A stretch of 64,000 nt of DNA, taken from positions 90,095,548-90,159,547 of the forward strand of contig CM061069.1 in the NCBI GenBank assembly GCA_030762895.1. The letters are read 5' to 3'. Below the pieces are notes generated by a model. It made no database searches. It was not told where the DNA came from and saw nothing but the letters and a program-made list of their open reading frames with translations. Every line of letters starts with the position of its first letter. The first letter of the stretch is position 1. The DNA is from Sophora flavescens (lineage: Eukaryota > Streptophyta > Magnoliopsida > Fabales > Fabaceae). This document shows positions 27,901-40,900 of this stretch, in pieces. A program made the translations under genes and the position numbers.

Positions 27901-30900
27901 ACTTTAAGGAGATATCTATGGATGAGAAGCTTCTTTGAGATAAGATTAGGCGTTTGGCTTCTGCTTGGTATAAAGCCGACAGACAAATATGTTGAGATTG
28001 GGTACCTTTGCTTCATTTTCTTTTTTCATTTTGTATGTCCCTGTATGGAGGATCTCCTATCCTGTGCACTCTTTGTAATTATCTCCTCTTTGCTGTATTA
28101 AATTTTATCTTTTATAAAAAAAATTATAATAAATGGGACCATTACTTAATATTTAGCATTACATTGTAACACAACATCAGTCTAATATCATATTAATCTC
28201 AACCTCTCTTCTCTCTTGTTCTCTTTTCCTATCTAAACTCTAAAATTTCAACAGTACAATTCAACAAGCAGCAATCCAATGCATGTTTAGTTTAGCTTTT
28301 GGAATCCCCAAAAGACCAGGGGATGGGCGAAAAGCAATAACAGACAAGCTTTTACCCAAACCATTGTTTGGGACTTCGGGGCTTTAAAAAGGTAAGCCAA
28401 AAATGCTACAGGATATTGGTACAGAGCAGATTCTAACAAACTTTCAGATCTCAAATTCTCTAAAGCCAAAACATATTTATAACATAATTCAAATCAGACA
28501 AAGCATAAAAATGAGAGAACCTTTGCCATCTTTCCATTTAATTTGTCGATTGCAGTACAATATAAAACATCTTGTAGTCAAAAAAACATATAAAAGTTTG
28601 CATAGAAAAAATAACAAAAGACCATATGAGACATGTCTTCACCTGATTCATGTCAATAGTTTGAACAGCATCACCACGAGTGAAAATTATAGCATGGTTT
28701 TGGTTTTCAGGCTTTCCTTCCCCAAGCTTTGGATCGCCAGGAAGTTTAATAGAATATATTTCCTACATATAAGTAAATAAAGAAACCGTCACCAAAGACT
28801 CAATTCTAAGAAAAGACAGGATAAAACACAGAAAAAACAAGTATTTCATCTACCACATTTAAATAATAATGTAGTAATTCACAAAGGAGGAATATAATGT
28901 CCCAAAACAGTAAATAATATTTTCCAAAATAGCAGTAAAAACCAGAAAAAAATTTCAAATAATGGTTAAAAAAAGTAACATTTCAAAAAACAAAAAGGAA
29001 GAATGACAGCAAAAATTGTTGAAAGAAACAACATATATGGGATTCAGGAATTATAAACAATTTGCTTCAAAAAGCTAACTTAAGAAACAAAGAATAAACT
29101 ACTAATATATTTTAGACCAAATAATTGGACAGAGTTATAAAAGACCCAAATACAAGGTATGCCAACTATAGATGATACACAGCTGAATAACAAGCAAGAG
29201 AAAAAAAAAACATTTCTATTTCAAATAAAATTAAATATTTAGGAAAATTACAAGTACGAAGAAGGATAAGGTATCTCCTAATCAGCTTAAAGAAATTTAA
29301 AAAAAAAATCAAAAGGATTCAGAATCTCAGCACCTCAGAGATGAAAACTCCCGTAAAATAAGTATGTGACGTGCACCAAAGAAAGGCTATACTCACAAAA
29401 CCATATAAAGATTCCACAGATGGATACAATATTTTATTCAATGGAAAACATACTTTTTACCTTGAACAAGAAATTTCTGAAATAAATAAACAATGAATTT
29501 GGCAAGGGAAAGATGAAAACTTGAGTTGTCAACAACGATAACAAAGGTTCACCCAAAGAAGCCGAGGCAAAACTGCAATTGTATATATTCAAAAATCCAA
29601 AACTGACATGATGTAGCCTCAAACTTAAACTGCCTTCAGTTATAACAAAGGGATTTACAATGCGGGATCATGCAATTTTGAACATAGTACAATTTTTTGG
29701 ACAAAAAGAAAAATTCATTTAAGAGAAACGGGATACAATCAGGTACAAGACATAGTATAATATCAATATCAAACTTGGCAATCCAGATATTATTTTATTT
29801 TTCATCCCACGTCCCTTCTTCAGAGAAAAAAAGTAATGACAAGATTTTAAACAGAACAAGTTCCCATCCAAAATCCAAATACAATAAATAATGGTGACAT
29901 TTTAGTTCAATACTTGCTCAAATCACACCATGTAGTACATTGGTTAAAAGAAGACATGTTATTACTTTCTTTTTTAATAAAAGACTAGGCATGCAAAGGC
30001 ATCACAATAGGGCGAGGCATCCCAACTAGGTTGGCACCCCAGACCTTACCAATCATCTGCAGCACACCTACAAGATATTATTAATATAAAGATAGAGAAT
30101 ACCAAGAGAGAGTATGGGGGGACTATGCCAAGACCCATGAAAAGCTATCTAAACCTGAACTGAGGTAATCCCAGTTTATCATGATAGAAATCCGCTTTTA
30201 CAAAATCCGGAAAATTATCCCACCAAGTGTAACTAGAACCAGAGGCCCCAAAGGAAGCTAACTTATCAGCACAATGGTTGCCCTCCCTAAAAATATGAGT
30301 AAAAATTAAATTCAACTGATCCCCAATCATCATGCAATTTCTCCATCTGACTCTGATTTTCCAAGGGACTAAGGAATGATATTTAGTTGAAGCGACGATC
30401 GATGTAGAGTCGCACTCAAACCAGATGTTTTTCCAACCTTTCTTGAATGCTAGTTCAATGGCAATCATGACAGCACTGAGCTCGGCGTGAAAAGCAGAAG
30501 TAATTCCAACATCGGAGGAGAAGCAACCAAAGGAATCTCCTAGGGAGTTTCTGAAAATGCCACCAGCACCAGCATGGCCAGGGCATCCCTTGGCAGCCCC
30601 ATCAGTGTTACACTTTAACCAACCAAAGGAGGGGGGAAACCAATCTACTTGTTTAATAGTAGGAGCTCTAGGAGCATGAGTTGTTACAGCAGAGCCTTTT
30701 AGCACTTGAAACTCCGCAATAGAACTGAACATATGGCCTTTTGATAACGAACCAGCTAATGAGGTTTGAGCCAGGATCATAGAGCAGGCTGATTTCCAAC
30801 TGATGTTGACATTACTAAATCTGCGTTGGTTCCTGCAAAACCATATGGACCAAATTGTGTTAAGAACCGCAGCAAGGTACACGTCCTTCAATTGCGGGTT

Positions 30901-33900
30901 GCACTTAGCATCACAAACTTGCAGAACGTCCAAGGCTGAGACGTAGCTAACTGAACAGTTTAACTTACTTTGTAGCCACAGTCATGTTTGGACAGCGAAT
31001 TGGCATTCAAAGAAAAGATGCTGGGAGGATTCATCATGAGTACCACACAGACAGCACATAGAAATAGACACACAGCCTCTAGCACTCAGGTTCTCATCTG
31101 TTGGAAGCTTTCCATGTATCAACCTCCACATCAAGAAAGACCTAGAAGGAGGAACTGATCCTGACCAAATCAATTTACCCCAATGCTTGCATTGGCCATG
31201 AGGGTGATGGAAGTCATAAGCCTCCTTGAAAGACATCAAACCAGAATCACTACCACACCAAACAGGTTAGTCACAGTCCACATAAAGGGGTAACCGAATG
31301 TTTTTGAAGATGTTAGGGAGGTTCGGGACAATATCCAAAAGAGCTTGGGGGAAGCTCCAGTGGCCATTAATGATGAAATCACTGACAGTAGCCTGCAGGG
31401 ATTTAGCAACTGAGTCAAGAATATGAAGAATATCAGCCAAAGTTTTGTCCAACCACTTATTGTTCCAGAAATTGATGCTTTTACCATCTCCCAGAATCCA
31501 AGTTGTATTATCCTTAATAGCAGATAAGTGACATTTTACAGCAGGGATAATGGAAGATCTGATATGATAGGTCACTGGGAATTATTCCTACTAAATCTGG
31601 ACCTTAAAAAGGCTGACCACTGACTGTCCTTGTACAAAATATCCCAGCTGAGTTTCAAAACCGCAGCCTTATTAATAGAAGCAACTGATTTAAGGCCAAG
31701 ACCCCCATCACAAGTAGGAGAGCAAACAGTTTTCCAAGCCACAGTAACAATTTTCCTTGTGCCAACATCACCTGACCACACAAAGTTTCTAATCCAACCA
31801 TCAACTGTTTTTAGAAGGGCTGCAGGCCACTGATAAACATGGAAGCTATAGGATAACATACCTGTGATGACTGAGTTGACTAGTTGGACCCCACCCATAG
31901 AGAGAAGAGAACCCTTCCAAGAAGATAACTTTGCTCTTATCCTATCTGCAATAGGCTTCAGGTGCGCCATTCTTGGCTTGCCCTTAAAGATCGGGATCCC
32001 AAGGTAAGTGAAAGGAAAAGACCCAGGGCCAAAACCAAGAATTTCAGAAATTGCAGCTGGTCTACTATGGGTCAATGGGCTACAGTAGAATTTACATTTG
32101 TCCAACCCAAGTAATTGACCAGATATGTCCCCATACTCCTTAAAGAAGCCCATGAGAGTTCTAAGATTCCTTTTAGTTCCCTTGCAGAAGACAAGGATGT
32201 CATCAGAAAGCCCCAATCTAAGGTGTCAAAGGCTTTCTTAATATCAAACTTCATGGCCAAGTTCCCCCCAAAAGCTCTAGAGTCCAACATATTAGAAGCT
32301 TCAGAGGCAATGCAAATGCAATCAAAGATATGCCTACCTTTAATAAAGCCTCTTTGCTGATCTGATATGACCTTTGGGGCAACGCTAGAAAGTCTATCTG
32401 CCAGAACCTTTGTGATGATCTTAAACTGAAAATTAGCCAAAGCAATTGGCCTATAGTTTTCAAGTCTGTCAACACCAGGAAATTTAGGAATAAGATAAAC
32501 AATGTTAGAGTTCATTCCTGGTAAAATTCAACTTTGCTTAAAGAATTGCAGCACAGAGTTGTACACAACATCAGCTATTACAAAATACCACCAAAACCAT
32601 CAGGACCAGGAGCACCTCAAGCATTCAATGAAAAAATGGCAGATTTCACTTCATCCAATGAGGGCAAAGCAATGAGCATATTATTATCCTCCGAAGAGAC
32701 TATCGAGGGAGTGACTTTAGAGATCTAGTCATTTGTTGTGCAGCAATTTTCAGAGGCATACAAAGAAGTGTAGAAGTCAATAACATGGTTCTCAATCTGC
32801 TGCCTGTCAACCAGAACCTGATCGCCCTGCTTCAGCATGGACATCTGCTTTGAAGCACTTCTTATTTTAGCAACCTTATGAAAATAAGCCGTGTTTCTAT
32901 CCCCATGAATGAACCAATCCACTTTAGATTTTTGTTTCCAGAAGGCTTCCTCATAATTGAGGGCATGTTGGAGATCTAATTGGGCCTTGACTTCAGCCTC
33001 ATGAAGCTCATCCGAGTAACCTGCAGAGGCGATTTCCTGCTGAATTTGATCAACCATAGAAAGAGATAATCTAACATTTTCATGGACATTCCCAAAAATG
33101 TTCCTATTCCACTCCTTAAGAGCCACCTTGAGGCTATGTTTGGATTGATGGAGGATGATAGAATGGAATGGAATGGAATATAATGGAACGGAGTGGAATG
33201 GAACGGAGCGGAACAAAAATACCATCCCATCGTTTGGGTATTTTACGATGGAATGGAACAAAACTTCCATTCCATTGTTTGAAAAATGAACGGAATGGAA
33301 TGGTTATAATTTCATTATTCCTTTTTTACCCTTATTTAAAAAGAAAGACTATCATTTTTGTAAAATAAAAAAAAATCAATAATTAAATATAGTAATCAAT
33401 ACTAAATTAATCATTTACTTTTATATTTAACACTTTTATTTTTGGTTTTTTAAATATATGAATAGATTGAATTTATATAATATATATGTTCTAAGTTTAA
33501 ATACATATATCTCTCATTAAAATAAATTTAAATATATAAAATAAATATGAAAGTCATAACGTGAGAAAATAATATAAAAGCTTCGTGAAGCCAGCAACAA
33601 GAAAATAGAAAGCTAGAGCCTAGAGAAATAAATATAATATGCTAGAGTAAAAACTGGGCAAACAAATATTTCGTCCAAATATAGAAGATGGGCAAACACT
33701 GAAGTCGAGGCGGTGGAAGCAACTACCAGCACCCTTCATGGAGAGGAAGAAGAAGCGACAGTGTCAAAAGGGAAAGAAGAGACTCGTTTTTTTTTAGCAT
33801 GTGTATGTAAAATAGAATAAGGATAAATTGGTAACTAATGAATTAGGAGGAATGATTCCATTGCATACCCCCCAAATTGGAGGGGAAGAAAAACAAAAGG

Positions 33901-36900
33901 AGGGGATGGAATGGGATGGAATAGATACCACCATGTTCCATTCCATTCCATCCATTTTTTAAATATCCAAACAATGAAATTTTATTCCGTACCATTCCAT
34001 CCCACTCCATTCCATCCAGTTCCATCAATCCAAACAGACCCTGAGAGCTTTTAACTTCTGAAAAAGGACAGACATAGGATAGCCAGAACACTGTTTAGAC
34101 CATACCTCTTTCTAAAGATTCAAACAGCCTGGGTGATCAATCCACATCTGCTGGAAGCGGAAAGGAGCTAGGAACTTGCTAACATCTTTATCAAGGACCA
34201 TAAGCAGGGGGAAATGATCAGAGAGCATCCTAGTCAAAGTGCCACATGAGGAATTGTCCCAAAAATTTATCCAAGAATCATTGCAAACGGACCTGTCAAG
34301 CCTTTTTTCTGAGTGCTGCCTTCCAATTCTGTTGTTAGTCCAAGTCAATTCAACACCTTTGGTTTGGAGATGCAGCAAGTTATTACTGTCAGACCAATGC
34401 CTAAAATCATTACAAGAGATTCTAGATGGACTCCCACGCCCTTTTTACTCATGAGCCCCTAAGGTAGCATTAAAGTCACCAATGAACAACCAGGGACCCG
34501 GATTTTGACTTTGCAGCTCTGCTAGATCAGACCAAAGTTGCTTTCTCAGAATATAAGATGTAGAAGCATAGATAGTAGCAATAAAAACAGGCATATTGTT
34601 AATCAGAATCGAAAAAGCACAGAACTGAGAAGAGGTTGAAATAACAGTAGGGGTAAAGGACCTATCACAAGCACACCATAAATTTGGAAGAAGATGACCT
34701 CTTGAGTTAACCATAAAAGGTTGCAGACCCGTTTGATTCCAAAAGGAGTTTGGAAACTGTGTGGCCATATTGACACACAACATTCACATATTCTACTCTT
34801 ACATGGTATCAGAGCCTCCCACGATGTTGGGCCACCCGCAGATGTCCAGACCTGCAAACTTCACGCTCCAGATGTCCAGTCCTGGGCGTGAGGGGGTGTA
34901 TTAAGGGTCTAAGTCCCACATTGGTTGAGTATATGAGCCTAGAACCATTTATAATAACTTGGGCATCCCTCCCTCTATGAGCTAGCTTTTAGAGTGGAGT
35001 TAAGCCCAATTATTCTAACATGGCTCGGCTAAGAAAATGAAGTCAGGCTTGTTAGAGTTACAAAGCTTCTTCAGAAACAGCCTAGTGTTTTCATTGGCTA
35101 GGCCCCTGGCATTCCAAAACAGGAGCTTCATTGGGCACCTTCAGAGAGAGCACCCCTAAGCCGGGTGTTATAACCATCCACTTTGATCGGCTGCCTCTTT
35201 TCCTGTCTCAGTTTTTGCCGCAGTTTTTTCTTCTTGGACTTAGACAGAACTGTTCTAAATTCTGCATCCGGACAACCGGCCACATTCCTGCCATAGGAGA
35301 ATCAACTTCCTCCTCCTCTTCTACCTGATCAGCCCAGAATTTACCCATTATTTCCAAGTCTCTAGACACTCTAGGAGGCAAGGAAGACATAACTCCAACT
35401 GAATTTGTAGAGTTTGGACTTGCAGGTAACAAACCAGCAACAGCAGCGGATGGTGACTCCAAAAAACTGGATTGTTTCTATTAAGGCCCGAGTCCCCCTC
35501 CACATAAAATATCAGGCGCAGACTTGGCTTCAACAGCAGAAGTATAAAATTGTGTGAACAAAATAGGCTCTGAATTTGCCATAGGACTTTGAGGATTACC
35601 TGAACCACTCTCGGCTGCAGAAACAGACATTTCAACGACAGCAGCAGCTCCATGACAATCAATCAAGGCATTCTGATCCTTGCTATTACTAGAGTCCACA
35701 TTCTAATTATTAACAACAGCAATGTTATTGTGTAAGCCATTCCCCAAGGGAGAGTCTGATATGGATTCCAACAGTAGGGAACATCATTAGGCAGGAAAAC
35801 CCCCCTTCTGTTATTTGTCTCTAGCACCTCCTCAGTCTCAACATCCTCATTGATTATAACAGCAGCTGGAGCAGGAATAGGCTGCGCCATCCGCGGATGG
35901 TTGTCAATTTGGTTTGGATCAGAATTTAATCCATTCTTGGCAGAAACATCAGTAACCGAGTTGAGACCAGTAATAACAGCATTATTCAAAATGCCATTGG
36001 CCATTTGAGGAGCATCATTAACCATGACATTCTTCTTTGGAACATAACATTGAACCACAGGAGGGTTACCTTTTTTCGAGGCAGGTTGGTTCTTGCAGGC
36101 CTGGGCAGCTTTCTTGGTGCAGTTATCAACAGAATGGCCAATGGTTTGACAGAAGTAGCAAAAGTTTGGGATCTTCTCATATTCCACTATCACATAGAAA
36201 GAGAAACCGTCCCTTTCAACCATAATTTCAGAAGGTAGGCTCGAAGAGAGATCAAGATCAACCAAGATTTTTGCAAAGTGGCCATACATCCTCCTGCGGG
36301 TCATGTCGTCAATGGAGATAGGGGTTCCAACTCCAGATGCAATCTCAAAAAGAATTCTTGGTCTCCAATACTCTTGGGGCAAATTATGCAACCTTATCCA
36401 ACATTGAGAATGTGTGTGCTTTTGGTTTTTGGGGCTGAAGTCAGTCGTCCATTGAGATAACCTAAGCAACCCAGGCTTGAGATTCCATATCCCCACAGAC
36501 CAGACACGCCTGAGGTCATCTGGTGTAGAGAAACCAAATTCAAAATACCCTTTTCCAAGGGAGGTCAGACGCCAATGGCCCAACGGCTTCCAAAGGGTTG
36601 CTAGCTTATCAGAAGAAATTTATTTGAAGACAAGCATACTCAAATACTATTGTACATCAGAAAGTGGAATATGAGACACTAGCTAGCCCCACCGCCGAAA
36701 GCTTTCTTGAAAATCTAATGGTTGAACAACTGAGTTTTACATGGAAAACTTATTATTGTCATAATTTTATCCATTTATCACAAACTATAAGAAAAACTAA
36801 ATAAACCAGCGGTTACAATTATTGAATATTCAAAAATCTTGCCAGCAGAGTCAAAGCCTTCTTGGGTCAATAAGACAGCCTTCCTTAACCAATACAGCAT

Positions 36901-37821
36901 AAGAATAATTGATCACATTTAAGGCACCAAATCAGTCATTACTTGCATTAATCTAGTACTCTTGATGTAAATGATAAATGGCAAGAATTTTTAAAACACC
37001 GCCCAAGCCAACAGTGAAAAAGAAAATATTCAAATAAGCTTAAGCACAAAGTCCATTTAATCTAATTCATAAAAAACAAAATAAGCAATCAGAATCCCCA
37101 CTAACAAGTGAATTCTATATAATATGTTTTAGCACTTCCAAACATGTTATTACTATCTGAAAACTGACATCAATAGAAGCTTTACTCTACCTGATCTTTT
37201 CCATTTATATCAGCTTTGACAAGCTTTGAATAAAACATGCTTGTGGACTTTGAATCAGTTCCAATTTCATCCACATGAATGAAAGCAACTCGGAGTGCCT
37301 CATTCCTGATAACAAAGATAAAATTATATTTACATAATGGATAGCACCATTTAAAAAAATTAGTAGAAGAAACCCAGAAAGCCTCTCTTATTAACACAGA
37401 TATAACTATGAAACATAATTTAACAGAGAAATTTTAGTGCATAGCAATTCCACTGTATGTTAAGTTTGGATGGAGGGTTAAGAGGGAAACGTTTGTACAA
37501 AATGTTTTTAAGAATGAACCTGGGCATAATTTGAAGGTGCATATTAATCTCTCATTTTATTCTTTCATTTAAAAAAAAATTCAAATCACCAGAATTTTAT
37601 CAAAAGTGAAAAATTAACCTTCCATTTTCAACTCCATCCAAATATATGCTCAGAAAACGTATATCACCATATGACTTTTGTGATATAAAATGCTCCTAAT
37701 GACATACATTCGGCAACATCCTCCCCAATCAGAACAGCACATACATCACAAAAGTTCTTTACAAAACAAATTAATGACTTCACTGCACAAATGCTTCCAA
37801 GAAACACCACAAAATAGGTAT

Positions 37822-37901
<80 letters not shown>

Positions 37902-40900
37902 ACCAAAGATTTCCCCCTCAAAGAGAGGAATTGAGAAGAGGTGGCATCTCAAGCACTCTTCAAATACTCTATGAAATATTCAGACAGCCATTCACATATG
38001 GTTATTACTATTACTACTAAAGCTACTTTACCTTTGCATGTCCACATAAATTTCATTATCCTAGTGTCTCAGTCTTAACAGCACTCAACCAAACATAAGC
38101 ACCCAAATAGATACCTCTGTAGCAATAGAGCAATATCCGCGGCTTCTGGTGCTTTCCGCTGCTTTTGTTGCCCATAAATTTGGCATGATACAACATAAGT
38201 AAATTTCAAATCTGCTTGTGCCCGTGATTCACGTGATGATTCAAAACCTTGACTTGTGATGAAGTTGTTCGGAGAATAATTGTCAACTATTGATACAATA
38301 GATGTCAGCAAATTTCAATGTCGTGGTTAACTTGAACAAAAACAAGAAAATCACAGAGTTTAACACAGAATGCTCTTAGGCAGCTACCTCCCAGTGATCT
38401 GCTCTCCAGATAGCTCTGAAGCATTAAAGCCCTTCTATAATACATCATACCACGGACTGCAAACCCAAACAAGCAAGGGATTGTAGAAAAATCAGTGGCA
38501 GTGTTTAAAGAAGAAAGAAATATTACTAGAAATACAGTAACTATCCTCAACTTATGTCTAACGAAAATAGAAAGACAGATAAGATATGCTAAGCATTTGT
38601 AACCTGTCCTAGCTAGAGTCTGCCCTCTATAAGATGCCCAGAATCGCAGCTCCAAAGAGTCGCTGGAACTTTCTTGAAGTTCTGCTTCCCCAGTGGACAC
38701 TCCTCGACCAATTCTTTCAAGAAAATTCTCCCATTCATCTGCAATAGAAAGTTGACTAAAAAAAAAAACCAAACCTTGTCCATCTCTAACCTCGAAACAG
38801 TTGAACATTTTCGAATAGTTGGTTATTGACAGATTAACATGAAAAAATTTATTTTTCCTATTTGTTTCTTCATTCTAGCAAATTGAAACAAAGATGTGAT
38901 TATTTAATCTTTGCGCAGGGGGAGGGGCATATACCATTGTCGTTAGCATCGTACGTATAGTACGATTTGTACCTAGATTTGATGCGGTTCAGAAGGCCAG
39001 CGAAACAGGATGCAAGGTGAATCGTTTTTTATCCTGTATCGTGCGCCGAAATGAAGAATCGGGGACGAATCACATGTTTCGCGATGCAGAATCGTTTCGG
39101 ACGATTCCAGAACCTGCAAATTTGTAAATGGGTTTCGCAAATACGGGTTGGGTCCAGGCATCTTGTTTTCTGAAAGATGTTGTTTTGGGTTTTTTTTTTA
39201 AAAAAAAAAATTGAATGGGAATTGCCCGAAATTGACCGTCCCTGTCATTTAACTAGTTTTCTACTTTCTAAACCCTAAAATTAGTATTATAATAGCTCCT
39301 GCCACTGTCACTTTTGTCTTATCTTCAATCTGCAATACCCATCGCGCCGTTTCTTACTTTCTTTCCCCTGAAGCATTTACAATTCGTAGTGTGGCAGTGT
39401 GTGGTCCCTTTGTCTTTTTCTACTATTTTTTTAATAATTTCCTACCCTCTCTAACGTGGTTGTGCTTTTCTTTGGAGAAACAATAGTTCAAACGAAGAAG
39501 CAGGAGATTGATGTCACTGAGTGATAAAAATGTTGGGGATGATGAATGATGACCATCGGAAAATGTTTAGTCAGTATTTTTGTCTTTTTATTTTATCATG
39601 ACTTGAATATTTGTTTATTTTGAAGCTTTTATTTTAGTTTATTGGTTATTTAATTAGTTATTTGACTTTAAAATACTAATATCTACTATTTCTTTATGTT
39701 AAAATATAATTTATATATATATTAATTATTGGTTATGTATCTTACGATTCATGATTTCGATTCGATTCACGATTCATAAAATAGGTCTTCCAATTGACAA
39801 AACGAATCTTGATTTGATAACCATGGCATATACTTTTGATGATAGCACAGTGGAATGTCAACCCAATAAGAATTTCTGAACATCAAGATGTGTTAGTCTA
39901 TGCACAGGGGGAGGGGCAATCTAAAACAAAGAAGACACATTACCTGGAAATATCTTTTGAAGATAGAAAAGAATAGATATTCCATCTTCGTTCTCCTTTT
40001 GCAATTCTGAAGGACTATAAAGCACAGTTTCACTATAGTATGGGGTGAAAACACTGATACAAACAAAACACAAAATAGAATGGTTAATATGGGGGGAGGT
40101 GAGAAAAGGAACTCCACCGCAAACAATATGCATAACTTGCATATACCTGAATGGCAACATTTCACTAACAGGCTTTGCTGAAGGCATGTTCATAAATAAT
40201 GAATTTGAAAAAAACTCCAATCTTCTCCTGGCTTCCAGATTTTTTGGCACATTTGCAGCAGAGTCCTTTACAGTAAGAAGAAGATGCAACCGCTTCACCA
40301 GTTCTTTCTACAAAAAACCATATAGATTAAATTGACAGATCTTTTGTTTTTTTAATTAAAAAAGTAAACCTCCATTAAAATGGAAGGGACCTACGATTTC
40401 TGGATCATTAGGCCATTGAATCCTAGAAAATAGGCGTCCCTCATCCCTCGCTCTTGCTAAAATGTTCCATGTATCAAGATTCTCCCTGTGAAATTAAAAT
40501 GTGAATACAGGAAATTCAGGGAAAAAAACATACTAGTCTGCACAAAAACTAAAACCACACTTTTGCAACCATATACCTTAAATCAGAAGAAACCAAGTCA
40601 TGGGTAACAACATCATACAGCTCATACATAGCCTTTGCAGCACCTTTTGCAAGTTCAGGATCATTTCGAATCTGACATAAATCAATCATTTCATATCAGT
40701 AAACACAAAATGTACAAACAATCAACATATGTAAAGAAACCTTGAAAACTCAGAATAATAATAAGATATCCTACTTGGTTTGCTAAAATAAGAATGTTAA
40801 TTATAATCAACAATGTATTTTCTCTTCTAGGACTCAACATAGATAATTAATTTTCTAGGAGTCAGGTTCAACTATATGTATGTTGTAGTCTCATATTGCA

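Larger units (their letters stand above)
30145..35130 (-). pseudogene. LINE ORF2, broken by deletion and two insertions
   Basis: Endonuclease parts: CNSNKPDFIFLAEP (about 35.05 kb), then after the TRIM FWNQTGLQPFMVNSRGH and WLFIGDFNATLGAHE near 34.45 kb. The linker WFIHGDRNTAYFHKVAKIRS lies near 32.9 kb. RT: LIPKFPGVDRLENYRPIALA, SDQQRGFIKGRHIFDCICIA and DIKKAFDTLDW. The sequence then jumps straight to LSDDILVFCKG, the YADD block, so the middle of the RT is deleted near 32.21 kb. After that come zf-RVT (SFLMWRLIHGKLPTDENL) and an RNase H-like domain (CNTDGAAKGCPGHAGAGG to HCADKLASFGASG). It cannot be active. Confidence 0.88.
29961..36608 (-). mobile_element. LINE (L1-type non-LTR retrotransposon), 5'-truncated, with two insertions
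   Basis: Minus-strand element with ORF1 (zinc-knuckle protein, 36583-35663) and ORF2 (endonuclease, RT, zf-RVT, RNase H, 35130-30145). A 3' UTR and a short A-rich tail lie at about 29961-29985 (plus-strand complement TTTCTTTTTTAATAAAAG). The 5' end of ORF1 is missing. A PIF/Harbinger-like element (33132-34041) and a chimeric TRIM (34758-35020) interrupt ORF2. Imperfect flanking similarity (GAAGACAT near 29950 and GAAGAAAT near 36609) may be the target duplication. It is in the same direction as the host gene. Confidence 0.88.

Noticed and set aside
33168..33368. Open frame with repeated MEWN/MERS residues
   Set aside because: It is only the translation of GGAATGGAA-type subterminal repeats of the PIF/Harbinger-like element.
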